A DNA stretch of 64,000 nt from Pseudoscleropodium purum. Lineage: Eukaryota > Streptophyta > Bryopsida > Hypnales > Brachytheciaceae. Positions 43,357 through 56,420 of the stretch are shown here, piece by piece. The stretch is from positions 17,856,001 to 17,920,000 of the forward strand of contig OZ017804.1 of NCBI GenBank assembly GCA_963969395.1, in the 5' to 3' direction. The position numbers were made by a program, and so were the translations under genes. A model generated the notes under the pieces. It was not told where the DNA came from and made no database searches. It saw nothing but the letters and a program-made list of their open reading frames with translations. Position 1 is the first letter of the stretch, and the number at the start of each line of letters is the position of its first letter.

Positions 43357-43963
43357 AATGTTTATTGAAATGAGTAGCTGCTGCCTTTTTTCCTCTTTTT
43401 GAGCCCATGAGGTCCATTCCTCAGGTTGTCATGTACAGGTTATCCATGTCATTTTCACTTTATAGGATGGAATATTATCTTCGGGCGAAAGTGATGTAAT
43501 CCCTAAGTCTTGGTCTGAGGGTCTCAGGAATGGGCAGGGATGATGAGAGTGCCCTCCGCATCGCTCAATACCTTAAGGCTAGAACCAGTTTGTCAATTTT
43601 GAGGACGCCGCCCCTGTTCGGAGATTTTCGGTTTCGGGTTTTCTTGAATTTCATTGAAATATTACGCTTTGTATCTAGCAAGTTTGGCGGTTTTATCTGG
43701 TTATGATCATTTATCTGAACATCTCGGACTACAGTTTATGGAAATCCATTATGTTTTCGTCTTTAGTCTGCTGAAATCATAAATCGCATGGGAAATCACG
43801 AAGGTACTGGATTTGAACCTTTGAATGCCCAAGGCGTTTCGTGAGCTTCTTGGAGCATGTTCTAAATAGAATAAAAAGGCACAGATTTGATAAGTTGCAA
43901 CTTTTTTCAAATTGTAACCTTTAAACTATATGTGTTATGAATCAAAGGGGAACAGTAATCACC

Positions 43964-44091
43964 AGGGCTTTTTTTTAGAACAGTGTGCCCCTTGCTGGCT
44001 TCACCAGAGAGGCCAGATTTTTGGAGGGATGAAGCCAGAGAGGTCAGATTTCTGACAGTCTGATGAAATTTCAACAAAAAAAGAAGCCCTC
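43964..44091. mobile_element. 128-bp non-autonomous DNA transposon with 9-bp target duplication
   Basis: The left end AGGGCTTTTTTTT and right end AAAAAAAGAAGCCCTC are inverted repeats. They are flanked by direct copies of GTAATCACC (43955-43963 and 44092-44100). The inside contains two copies of an 'agagaggYcagatttYtg' block. An 8-9 bp duplication with short TIRs fits hAT or Mutator superfamilies; the ends do not decide between them. Confidence 0.85.
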
Positions 44092-44279
44092 GTAATCACC
44101 ATAGTACCGGCATCTCTTATGGATTGAAAGATTATGATGGTTGATTATGAGAAGGCCAGCAATTTGGAAGTTTAAAGTTTTTCAATCCTTTACTTATATG
44201 TCAAATTTAACATTCTTGTCATGTAAAAATTGTGAGGTTACCCTTGTAAGGATGTTGTGGACCTAAAAGGTTCAAAAGA

Positions 44280-44380
44280 TGCAATAACTAGTCTAATAAT
44301 TGGAGCATTTTGGTGACTATTGGTACATTGGTTATAGGGGGGTGCATACTTTGAGGGATTAGTTTAGAAAGAATAGGCCA
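44280..44380 (+). repeat. Dispersed repeat 'R7', copy 1
   Basis: It shares 'gagcattttggtgacta', then 'ggttat/ggtcat', 'gcatactttgagggatta' with 56320-56420 ('gagcattttggtgactacc', 'gcattctttaagggttaa'). Confidence 0.5.
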
Positions 44381-46000
44381 ATGACCATTGAATTCAAGCC
44401 TCATTATTTATTACTTTGTTTGCTACCATTTTGCAACTAGGTATGAATGAAAATTTTATATTTATTTTTTAGAGATGAATTCAAGTACCTATTACAAGTC
44501 ATAAAATTTTCAAATTTGGAAATAGGGGGATAATTTGAAATTATTGTAAATTTTAAAAAAAGACATGAATAAAACCTTTATTGAATATAAAATATATTCA
44601 AAAGATCTAAAATTTTCATTGTAGATGTATATTATAGTTTTTAGCATCATAACACAAACCAAAGTTATTGTATCTTTAAAAAATTAGAAAATCAACAAAT
44701 TGAGGTTTTAAATCCAAAGTTCATATTGCTATGAAATATTTCAATATTTTTTTTAAAAATTCAAAAAAATTCAATTGGAATAGAAACTACAATTGATTAG
44801 CTTCAATTTGTTAGTTAGACTCAAATTCAAAAATACCATTTGTATTGCTAAAATTCACATCAAGAGAAAATAGCAAGAAATGGCCAAAATACACTACAAA
44901 GGTCATCAAGGGATCAAGCATCTTCTTCTTAAGAAATGTCAATAGCATCACAATGAAGGAGTTTTCAATAATATTCACTAAAAATGTATTCAAGCAACTT
45001 TTTTTTAAAGTAGATGAAAAAATATTTTTTTCCATCCTACAATCTTATATAAAGTCATCCAATGGATATTTGCATCTTTAGTAGGATTTGAGGATTAAAA
45101 AAATAATTTGTAACATTTATAATTAAAATCAATCTCTCCCACTTCAAAATCTATTCAACAAAATTCTAAAAAAGAAGTGTATTATAAAGTGTAATTTTCT
45201 CTAGCTCTTGTGTATTTAAGGAGTCACTTAATTCAACTCAAGCTTGTCTCCAAGAACTCTCCAACACTAGATAACCTAGTTCTATAGTAATCTTCTTTGT
45301 ATAATATAGATGTCATATTACTTCAATGCTATATCTACATCACTGAATCAAGTGCAAATTTAAACTTGACCTTAACCCACAAAAGATGAGGACTAAAAGC
45401 GTCTCTCGGATGGACAAACAATCTTTTTCCATTTCAAAGAGCAAAATTATCTTCATTCAATCTCTCATGTGCAACTTTGTTAATGTTATATCCACAACAT
45501 AGAGTTAAATTTAAGATACACTCTTTTAAGAAAATAATATACATACATAATGTATTTCAATACTTTGAGGGGTTTTTCATTAAGCCTTTGATTTTGATGT
45601 TCAACATGTTTGACATTCTACATGTTGTGAAGTGTATGAAGTGCAGTTTCTACTCCCCTTGAAAATTTTGAAAAATCTTTAATCCCTAAAGGATTGGGGT
45701 TGTTTGAGCATAGCTTTTGATTACGTAACTAGCTCTTGCAACAAACTTAATTCTTCATAAATTTGTATGCAATCATTTTGCTGATCACATCCTTTGAAAT
45801 GAAAGAAGACTTATGTAGCTATTCTATTAAAAAAAGATCAACAAAGTCATACAATTTTTGAGAAAATGCCACTATTGACAAGATTGATGGAAGATGTTCA
45901 ATCATGCAATATTGTGTACATTTGTTGAAATCAAAATGTTCCAATTGGAATGCTCAAAAGTAACCCCAAAACTCTGATTTTTTTTCAAAAGGTACATATT

Positions 46001-46048
46001 GTCTTAAACTATAATGTCTTAAACTATAATGTCTTAAGCTATATTGTC
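46001..46048. repeat. 16-17 bp tandem repeat, three units
   Basis: GTCTTAAACTATAAT-type unit repeated about three times, the last degenerate. Confidence 0.8.
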
Positions 46049-47854
46049 CTATCACTAATGTATTTCTATTTTGAAATTATCAAATGTCTTAAACATGTTT
46101 AATATTTAATATTTGATATGGCATCCTCACTATTTCTTCAAAAGTTTTTGATAATTTGAATTTTGCATTATGAAAACTTTATAATATATTTTAGACTCTA
46201 TGTTATAAATACATTAAAAAAAAACTCCCTCATAAATAGTGATAAAATAGAAGATGCATACATTACAAAAAAAATTAGCCCTTAGGAGCTCTGTGATTTT
46301 TGAACACACACACTACTACAATTAAAGAGGAATTAAATTTGTTTTTGTTTTTTGTTTTTTTTAATGAAAGCATCGGATGTGGCATTACTTGTACCACATT
46401 AGTGCCACATTAGGTTTTAATATTTATTTTTAAAATTTATTTATTTTTTTGTACTTGCACTATAGGATATCAAAAAACAAAACCTTAATGCTCCTTCATG
46501 GGGTTTAGATATTTTCTAATGATGAAAGATTTTGAAGTTTGACTATACAATCATAGACTTCATTTTGGGAGGCTTTACTTATAGTTATATGTTAGAATTT
46601 TCAACAACCCAAAAGAATCTAGGAATTGGACAATTGCATTTTTTATGTCATTCAAAATGCTTATTGAATTTGATATCAAAATTTCATGGATACTGCACCA
46701 AATTTGCATTGAGTTATGGTTTCAATGTGTTTATTCCTTTTTATTCACATTTGGACTAATTTTATTCTTAAATTTGTAAGCCATTTTCAAGAGGTTTTGG
46801 ATCTTGTTTTTATAAGTTACAAAGAGTTTAAGCTTAAAGTAAATTGAGTCATTTCTAGGCAAAATTAACCATATGATCTTGTAGAAATTAAAGTTCTTAT
46901 CATCTTTACAAAGTTTGGTTTCAATCCAAATTATAAATTGCAAGATTATAATGTAAAAATAAAGGATACTTGAAGGAAATCAATTTTTGGCATGACTAAA
47001 ATTGTGCTTTGACTGGTTCTTTTGGACACATAACAAAATTTAAAAAGTTGGCATCCTATGCTCATTCTCAAAGTTACCAAGTTTCACATGCATACTAATA
47101 AATCTTATATTTTTAGGACCAAAAATGAGTGGAAAAATGGTCTTGCAATAGTGACCATTTTATTGTTGTATTTCAAAAATTATGAGAGAAATAGAAGATT
47201 TGTCACAAATTTAAAGCCAAAATTTAAGATCAAACATGGTAAAGTAGAAAAAACACAAGAAAAGACTCACAATTAGAAAATTAATTTGAAAAATGACTCA
47301 AATCCAAATGTAATATGTGTATATCAATAGTTGTTTGTACCCATGGGCAAGGTAAACAGTTTAAAAGAGGGGGAGGATGGTATTGCTCCAAGTCTAATTG
47401 AGTATTGGGTAGTTTATTGAAAAAGGGGTATAAACAATATAAACTAGGAACCCATTATAATTCCATGTGGCACCATTGTCCAATCCCATTCCTCTTGCAA
47501 TACTCAACCTCATCAATTTTCAATGGTTTTCTTCCTAAATGTTTATCACATAGTTTGCCACATGTCACTTCTAAAAACCCACCTAAAGTCTCCAATTGCC
47601 TCTTTCCCATTCCAAAGGCTCAACCCAAACTTACTAACATGTAACTTTGCTTGCCCATGAATATATGCCTCCACTGCATTGGCCAAAGTTCTCTTATGTG
47701 ATGACTAACTCTTTGTTATAACCCCTAAATCATCCATGCTTTGTAAATTTTGTAAATTCAATAGTGAATCTTTCTTAAAATTTGAATATAATACTTGATA
47801 GCTAACTTGATTCTCTTGGAAATGAGCCCAAGTTCAAGTGACTCTTCACATTTC

Positions 47855-48150
47855 TAAGTCCAAAAATAGCCATCATTAGAAGATTTTTGGGGGCTCCAAA
47901 AGCTTGTTTCAAGCTTGTTCCGTGCAGCGAAGGGAATGGCTTGTTGTTAGAAAAAAGATTTAATTCTTCAAATACAAAACAAAGTTAAAAAAAATAAAAA
48001 AATAAAAAAATAAAAAAATTTGGACAATGATGTGGCAGGGTCTCGGCCACGTCAGACCACTGTGTTGTCACTGCACAGTCAAGTTCCCACAGTTGATAAC
48101 TCGTAGGCTTCCGGAGCCCCCCAAAATCTTCTAATGTCTAAAATTGGATC
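47855..48150. mobile_element. MITE-like element with ~30-bp terminal inverted repeats
   Basis: The left end runs 'attagaagatttttgggg' then GCTCC. The right end is its reverse complement (GGAGC then 'cccccaaaatcttctaat'). The pairing extends outwards imperfectly over 'tccaaaaatag'. The inside holds an (ATAAAAAA)n run at 47986-48020 and a GC-rich stretch at 48030-48110. No open frame. Confidence 0.7.
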
Positions 48151-49045
48151 CACCTATTTGGGGTAACTCAAAATTTTAAGGGTTAAAATAAATTCAACAT
48201 ATACAAATATAGAATATAATTTTTTTAAGGTGATTCATAAAAAATAATTTTTTAATCTATTCTTGAAGTGTAATACAAATGTTTTTATTTTGAACTATAG
48301 TTTTTAAAATTTTGTGATCCTACAATTTGAAATTCCAATAGTAAGAGGGAGTTGTTGACATGCATTCGAACTCTTGAAGGTGTTTTTTCACTATTTTGGG
48401 CTACACATACAGTTATATAGAGTAAAGTGATAAAGCCATTTTCATTGATTATTATAGATGAATCATGCAAACATGGATGAGAATGCATGTATTCATTCAA
48501 AAGGCAATATATAAAGTCATCCCTAATAGAGCAATTATATTATCCTTAGATTAAATATTAATTGAACAATTCTCATCTACTAAAAATTGTAGAATTTCTT
48601 GTTCAATACCCCCTCCCTCCAAAACATATAACTTTCAATTGATAAAGTGGCCTCCCCCTCCCCCCCAAGAAAACCCCAATGGTGTCATACTCTCACTTGA
48701 AATCAATGCTAAAAATCTACAGATTCCATGACAAATATGGTATGTTGTATTGTAGAGTAGTATGCACTAGCAAAGTCTACATACAGTCAATAAAGGAAGT
48801 GTTACATAATGTAATTTGATAGAATAGGTCTTCCAAAGAATACCAATTCAGCCAAGAAGATTGATTCATCCAAAAATTGAAAGCAATTTTTATTACAAGA
48901 ACTTTAAACATGGAAAAAACGTGTATCTACAATTCTAAATAGGTCGTTCAAACTTTTTAGGGTGAGCCAAGCCACTATTGGATTTAGAAAGCCAATAGAG
49001 TTTGTGCAAAGTTTAAAAACACCAAATATACAAGTATAATGAATG

Positions 49046-50070
49046 GATTGGAATTTTGTGCAAATTATGAATATCTAAATAAGGAGACGATGCAAGTTGT
49101 CCAATTCTATGAAAATAAAAGGGGATTTTTCTATATTTTATAATCCACTACATTGACATCCTAGGAACATTATAAAAGAATATTGTGTAGATCAATACAA
49201 TTGGTATTCTTGAAAAACTACTCTAAAACTCAATACAATTATAAAATCTAATCATTTTATGTATGTCCAAATGTTGATTTTTGTCCTTCGGGGAGAATGC
49301 CAATGCCAGCCTAAAAGGAATGAAATGACACACTTTAGGAATATATGTTATCTTATACATAATGAAGATTGTTATTGATAAATAATATCACTACATGTAT
49401 ATGCACAAATTTCTATATTGAAATGAAACAAACATACTTTGCTTTCAAAAAAATTGTAGTATAAACATCTTTTAGGAATTTAATGAAATATGTGGTACAA
49501 AATTGTTATTGCAACAATATTCTTGACTCACTTGTCAATGCTTACAAAAAAAATGGCATTTGATTTAAGCTTCCCTCCACTATCACCCCCTACTTAAGTC
49601 ATTGTATATAAGAAATTAAGTTGGTCTTTTCCACCATTTCTAAGCATAAATTCAGTAATATTTTAGGGATAACACCATAATAATTCATTATACAACCACT
49701 AACATTTTTGTTCATAAGCATTTGTCAATGTGCACAACCTCATCACATAGTTCCATGACCATGTAGCTATAGAGTAAATAAAGTATGTACATCTAAATTA
49801 CAAACAACACTAATTACACTAAATAGGGATATTAAGGGGATCCATACTAATTAATTGATACAACACACTATATAAATATCTATCATTGAAATGTTGAGGG
49901 GTTGTACACCATATTCCAAACATCTACAGTTTCTCAAAATAAGTCAATTTAATTTTTTTTGTCCCTTGAATATCCCTATTTAGTGTAGAACATAACATCT
50001 ACATTTGGACTATATATGGTCTAAATAAAAAATGTAGATATTGATTACATACATTAGATAAATTACAGGT
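49046..50070 (+). repeat. ~1 kb direct repeat, left copy
   Basis: It aligns by eye with 51226-52330. Landmarks in shared order: 'ttttgtgcaaattatgaata', 'gaatattgtgtagat', 'aatggcatttgattt', 'ctatcaccccctac', 'ttcataagcatttgtcaatg' and 'tattgattacat'. Non-coding. The pair could be LTRs of a decayed element or a segmental duplication. Confidence 0.75.
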
Positions 50071-50420
50071 GCACATACTTTAATCCCTAAATGCCTACAG
50101 CACCAAATTTTGGTGTTAAGAATACTTTGAAGTTAAATAAAATCTAACTTTGTTTTTATTTTTAGTATTTTATATTTTGGAAATTTTAATTTTGAATTCT
50201 AGTTTTAGCATCAAAATGTTCCATAGAAACAATGTCTTTATTGACATATAATTGACATAATTTTGTCTAAATCAACAACAATGCATTTCAATACCAAAGA
50301 CTTTGTTGCTAAGGATGTTCACTTTGCATTCTTTCAACTATGTGTCATTTCACACACATGTAATGTTTGTGGGTGCCAATCTGGAGGATAGATGGATTTA
50401 GCTTGCCTTTTTCATTTATC

Positions 50421-50845
50421 ATGGTACATACATACTATATCAAATTGAATTTCTAGTTGAACAATGTCCGTATCTTTTATTGAATGTAGAATGGCCCTTT
50501 TTCTATTGTTTATATAATTAAAAATAGAATTATAGACTTGATGGAAAGCAACCGATAAAGCATAATTGCTCTAAATCTAATTACATAAATGTGAGTTTAA
50601 TGATAACATTTAAGTAATATCTTGCAATTTTGATTTATGTAATTAGATTTAGAGCAACTCAAATTTATATATAGTACATTTGAAATAGGTGTTTTATTTA
50701 TATCCTAATTAATTGATTGCTTTTCATTAGGTCTACAACTCTATTCTTGATTACACAAACAATAGAGAAGGGGCTATTCTACATCCAATGATAGACATAG
50801 ACATTGTTCAACCAAAAATTCAACTTGATATGACATTTATCTACT
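50421..50845. mobile_element. Long near-palindromic foldback element
   Basis: The left arm (about 50430-50600) reappears as a reverse complement in the right arm (about 50633-50840). Paired blocks: 'agttgaacaatgtc' with 'gacattgttcaac', 'ctattgtttatataat' with 'attacacaaacaatag', 'gaaagcaacc' with 'gattgctttt', and a perfect 25-base inner pair 50566-50590 / 50633-50657. The loop is about 40 bases. It sits between the two ~1 kb direct repeats. Confidence 0.85.
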
Positions 50846-51225
50846 AAACAAGGATGGCGACCAAAACTAATACACTTGCTCCTAGCTCCAACAAACCTTT
50901 GCAAAGAAATCTGACCTCTAATAGCAACTCACATGAGTGGGCCCATAACCTATGAAGAAGAAGAACTCAAACATTATACTAATCTATCTTTTACTTTATC
51001 AACTTTTACTTTAGAACATCTAACTAAGGTCATTCTAACTACCAATTACTTTGACATAGCTAAAGTCATATTATACTATGAGATTTTAATATTAGTTACT
51101 CTAAAATATCACTTCAACAACCTACACTATTGATGCATTATCCATAGCTAAACTAGCTTATGCATGTGCAATTTGATAGTGTTGCAATTCACTCTTCAAA
51201 CCTCCACATATGACTCTATGATTGT

Positions 51226-52330
51226 ATTAGGATTTTGTGCAAATTATGAATATCTATATAAAGTGATGATGCAATTTGTCCAATTTTTTGAAAAGTAAAG
51301 AAGATTTATAAGTATTTTATAATCCACCATATTGATATCCTAGAAACATTACAATAGAATATTGTGTAGATTGGTACAATTGGTATTCTTAGAAAACTAC
51401 TCTAAAATCCAATATGAATTGTCAAATCTACTCATTAATATGTCTAAAGGTGATTTATGTCATTTTGGAATAATGAATGCCAATCTATAAGGTATGAATA
51501 ACACACTTCAAGAATATACTTGACCTTGCACATAATGAAGATTTCTATTTGCAAATAACATTACTACACGAATATGCATAAATCTTTATATCAATATATA
51601 AAAATTTACCTTGCTTTCAAAAAAATCATGTTGTATAAACATCTTCTAGAGATTTAGTGAAATAGGTGGTACAAAATTTTTTTTTAACAATATTCTTGAC
51701 TCACATATCAATGCATACAAAAAAAATGGCATTTGATTTGAAACTTCCCTCTACTATCACCCCCTATTGAAATTATTGTATATAAGAAATTTCATTGCAC
51801 TTTTCCACTAGTTCTAAGAATATAAGATCTTCTAGATAATACCTCCTACAATCTACCAAAAAAAAACAAGTTCTACATAGCAAGAACTCCTACACTATTT
51901 GGGTTCACAGAAAATTTCAAACCATTTTGAACTTCCTTCCCCCATTCAAATAGTAGCTTTGTATCCAAAGTCACACCTTTTGCACTTGGAGCCTAAATGT
52001 ATACAAGTCCCTTTTGTAGTTTAAACACACTTTGTAACTTCACTTTTTTAAACTTGGTCTATTGAGTTGAAAAAATATGAAACAAAATGGGTTAGATGCA
52101 AATTCTTTAAAAACTTACAATTTATTCATCATGCTTCCAAATTTATGTACAACCATTTACATTTTGGTTCATAAGCATTTGTCAATGTGCACAAATTCAT
52201 CACAAACTCGTCAATAGAACAAATAAGATATATTCACCTATAATTAACACTATCCAAAATATGACCTACATTTGGATTGTAAAGTGTCACAAAGAAACTA
52301 AATATTGATTACATTAGATGAACAATATCA
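51226..52330 (+). repeat. ~1 kb direct repeat, right copy
   Basis: Partner of 49046-50070. Relative to that copy it has about 250-300 bases of extra sequence near 51830-52130. No poly-purine tract or primer-binding site was obvious beside either copy. Confidence 0.75.
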
Positions 52331-52772
52331 AAACGTAAGAGCCCAACAAAGTCTATTGTTCTTTTTTAATACATCTAGATGCTCACTTTGAAAATCCATA
52401 ACTTATTCCTACAAAGTCCTAATAATGCATGCTAAAATGATTTGAAACCTTCTTCTAGTTGCTAATAATGTCTTATATTTAGTAATTATGCTTAATTGTA
52501 ATTAGTGATGATTACATGTGTGCATGCCTTAAGGTTAGATTTGGGGATACTTCCTTTATATGACATAAAAAACATTAAACAAATTTTGCATCTAAATGCC
52601 ATGATGTTGACCATGGTGTGAAGACAGATTACTATCATTGAAAAGGGACACTCACAATTTCATGAAATTAATTAACCACCTCTAAAAATTTGAATAAATA
52701 AATAAATACTTTGCTCACCCACCTACCCCCCAAACCAAAATGGAAAAAACTTTGATATGAATACTATATATC

Positions 52773-53516
52773 AAATGGGTAGTTACAAGAAACACTTGCC
52801 GGTTTTGGCTCAAAACGGCCTTATCACTAGAGTTTTGTAACTTTTGGAATAATAATTTTTTAAATAAAATAAAATATGGATAATTTGTAAAACACTAAAA
52901 ATAATATATGTGTTAAAATTCAAGCCTAAAAAAATTTATCTCTAAAAGTTATGCCCAATAAAAGAGGCCTAGAAAAACACAAGAAAATAGATACTTTTGA
53001 ATTTGATTTTTAGAAAATAGTAAAAAAATTGAAATAATTAAAAGAAAATCAACTTTTCTAATCTTTTTTCTCATCCCATGTGAACAAAAAATTCATCATA
53101 AAAAGTTTTCCCCTCTTCATAGTGCTTGCGCAAACAGTGTCCACTTTCAACCCATGTGTAGCCCTTATACCGGGTTTTTTTGCCAAAAATCTCATCAAAT
53201 GTCTTTAGAATGTTAGCCTACCTACAACAAGTCAACCTTGGCTTCAGAATCACATTTCTAATCCTCAAATAGGACTACCCCCCCCCCCAAAAAAAAACCC
53301 AGCCAAGGTAGACATCCAATTGGGGCTACCTTAAAAATAATAAATGATTATTTTTTTAATTAAAAAATATTATTGAATGTCTAGATCAAGAACATGCACC
53401 TCTATTCCAAATTTAAGCTAAAATGGACTTAAACTGCAAAAGTTATGAAGAAAAATACTTTCATAGAGACCAAGGGGGCACCCAAAAATGACAAGTGTTT
53501 CTTGCAATCACCCAAA
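52773..53516. mobile_element. TIR-bounded element
   Basis: The left end GGGTAGTTACAAGAAACACT and right end (reverse complement GGGTGATTGCAAGAAACACT) are inverted repeats about 740 bp apart. The interior is AT-rich with a homopolymer C run at 53278-53288 followed by nine As. No transposase-like frame, so probably non-autonomous. The short flank AAAT is shared but is too common to call a target duplication. Confidence 0.65.
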
Positions 53517-53879
53517 TACATATGATAAGATATACAAAATATAGATGTATTATATGAATTTTAGTATGGTACAATGTATATTGTTCACACATGGAGATAT
53601 GAGATATGATTATATATAGAATATAAATGAAAAAAATAGAATATTGATATAGTATGACATATGGATACATATATGGGATACTAGATACAATTATTAATCC
53701 CATATCAATTGTAATCTAGGATGTTGAGAAAAAATTAAATCACCTATTCAAAAGTGACATGCCCCAAATCACTTAGTTAAGTTAAGTCACTAACTTACCT
53801 TAACCCCTAAAGTCCCAAACATTGTTTTGGGAATTATAGATATTTTTGGGAGCTCATTACAAATGGAGTTTCATTTTTT

Positions 53880-54430
53880 TCTTTGAAATTTTCACAGAAC
53901 ATGTGGTCAAGGAGTAGCTTGATGGTCCAAAATTTTTTATAACTTTTTACTACATGGTTAAAAAATTATTGCATGATATTTAGTTTTCATGCCATAGCGG
54001 GCAACTCGAAAAATTTCTAAAACAACACTTTTTAAGAAATAAAAATTTGAAATTGGTTTTCCAGATTTATGTATAAGTATAAAACTTTGAATCATTCCAT
54101 TTGAATTAATGAGATGAAAGTTATGAGAAATTTTAGTTTGAGGGCACTTATGGATTTTCGACTCTAAAACAAACTTCGAAGTCTTTTATTTAACTCTATA
54201 TTCAACATTTTTTGAAATAAAATCATAGGATGTAGATTGATCATTACAACATTGCAACCATTGGGATTTGCATTTTTCAATTCCAGAACTAAATTATTAA
54301 AAATTTAGTATTTTGAATCATTCTCTACTTCTTTCTACTTACTATACTTTTTTTATATGTTGTACAATTTGAAATGATCTAAAGTTTTTCAAGCATGTAG
54401 CCAACTTGCCTTCAAAGAAATAATCTAAAG
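53880..54430 (+). repeat. Dispersed repeat remnant, copy B
   Basis: Inverted partner of 1-560. The same landmarks occur in order, including 'caaccattggga', 'ggatgtagattg' and 'cattccatttgaat'. Confidence 0.6.
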
Positions 54431-55379
54431 GCATACAACCATTTTAGAAAAAAATTCGTACAAATGTGACCTTCTGAAGTCTAGCTGCTTAGATTTTCAC
54501 TATACCAAAAAATGGTTTTTTATCAATTCAAATACTAATATCTTGCAATCTACATTGTGAAAATTCCTGAAACTTTTTCCACATCTTTTCAAACTAGTGT
54601 ACGACAAGATCTTGTGGTTACATGTATTCAATTTCATTTTTATGAACTAAATTTGATATTTGCACTCAAAATGATAGTTTTGGAGCGTTTTTGGTAGAAT
54701 ATAGCCAAAAACCTTTAGGGCAACCCTAGAACCCCTAGGGAGCCATTTCGTGGCTTTTGGATGATTTTAGGTGGTCATGAAAAGACCTCAATAGTAGATT
54801 TTTCATCCATTCTTTTTTTTTAATGACCTTGAATGTTGAGTTACAAAGAGTGTCCAATGGAGTTTTGGGTCTATTTGATGTTTATTTCCATATAATTGAG
54901 AAGTAATGAAAAAAAACGGATCGCAAAATTTGCCATCTCAGTGTATTTTGGGAAATTGAGTAAATCTGAAATTTCTCCTTGAAAATGACTTTTTTTGAGT
55001 TTGAGTCCAACTAATGAAATAAAGGTCTTCTACTCTAGTTTCTACTCCAATTCGAATTTTGTAAAATTGAATATTTTATTGTAATTTGAACTTCAACTGT
55101 ATTTTTAATGAGAATTAAATGAGAATTATATGATGACACGGAAATTGAATTTACACCATGATGTTTTTCACTGTAACGTACACACATGCTGAAATTTTCA
55201 TATTTTTTGAGATAATTTTTTATTTGATATGATTTTTTTATCACTTTTTCTTCAAAAATTTGCATAAAAAGAAAAATTCTCAAAAAAATTTAAAATTTTC
55301 ATGAAGTATAGAAAACATGTATCTTCATCTCTAAAAAATAAAAATAAAAAATTTCGTACACATCTACATACAAAGTGAC

Positions 55380-55760
55380 AACAAACTAAGTGAGGACAAT
55401 GCCGTGTGAAACCAGTGGCTATAGGCCCAGGCGTTTCAGGGCGTGACTTGCATGATCGGATGTTGCCTACATACTGTCGGCCCCTCCTCCTCGCAAACAC
55501 TGACACGTGGATCGTTCCGACGTGGCAGGGTGGGCCCCTGTCCCAGTTGTGCGTACGACGTGTCACGCTCCGGTTCTAGTACCTCAGTCTCCACCTCCAC
55601 TACATCCGAGCTGGACTTCCAGGGAGGCTGCAACTCGTTCTCTGATGGAACTGGTCAATATTCTTGCTGGGAAACTCAGAAAGGGCCTCCCAACTGAATC
55701 TCTTGGACAGAATCCTACTTACCACGCCTATCCTTTTTCAATTTTTCAAATTTTTTAAAT
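55380..55760. other. GC-rich island, possible transposon coding remnant
   Basis: This block is markedly GC-richer than several kilobases on its left and is open in more than one frame on both strands. One plus-strand frame ends REAATRSLMELVNILAGKL, which looks protein-like, but I cannot match it to a family. It could be a decayed gag-like or host-gene fragment. Confidence 0.3.
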
Positions 55761-56004
55761 ACATTTATATAGAGGCTCTTTAGCCTTTAGCCTTTTCAAC
55801 CTTTAAATTTTCGGAGTTGGCGTTTATGAAAAAATGGGGGCAGGCAGGCAGCCTTTGTAAATTGGACACCTGAATTGTGATTTTCACTCCATTTGCACTT
55901 AAATGAACAGTGATAAATGTTTCTATCTCAACTGTGTAAGGACTTGCCCCCCTATGACCGAGGTAGACACCAAAATTTTCCTATTATTGAACCAATTGGT
56001 GTAT

Positions 56005-56265
56005 TCTTTGTTTCTATAATGCCTATTTTCTATTATTAAACTAGTCACATTTTCATATGTTTTTGTTGGCAAGTGAAAGGAGGTTCCAACACACTAGATA
56101 GCGTGACATTTGGATACTATATGCAAAATTTATTAAGGAACGAAGTTTGGTTCCAAAAGTGTTTCTTCTACATAGGTACAGAAACTGACTTTGGAGATGT
56201 ACATGTAGTATAGATGACAATTTAAGATCAGTGGCACATTTAAGTGTACCTACCTTAAATGACAT
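56005..56265 (+). repeat. Dispersed repeat family 'R3', copy c
   Basis: It carries 'tcatatgtttttgttggcaa', 'gaggttccaacacacta', 'catttggatactat', 'ctacataggtacagaaactg', 'actttggagatgtacatg' and 'gtgtacctaccttaaat'. It is very similar to 22010-22262 in length and order. Confidence 0.85.
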
Positions 56266-56319
56266 TTGAGGCTAATAAATGTCTTATGGATGACTTGAGT
56301 GTTCACTACAGAAACAAAG

Positions 56320-56420
56320 AATGTATTGATTGGTCCAATAATCAGAGCATTTTGGTGACTACCTTGGTCATGGGGCCGCATTCTTTAAGGGTTAATATAA
56401 AACGTTGATCAAAGTCTGTG
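56320..56420 (+). repeat. Dispersed repeat 'R7', copy 2
   Basis: Partner of 44280-44380 (shared 'gagcattttggtgacta' core). It directly follows an 'R3' copy. Confidence 0.5.

Noticed and set aside
55035..55566. Two minus-strand frames near the GC-rich island
   Set aside because: They read through low-complexity AT sequence and have no retrotransposon or host-gene signatures.
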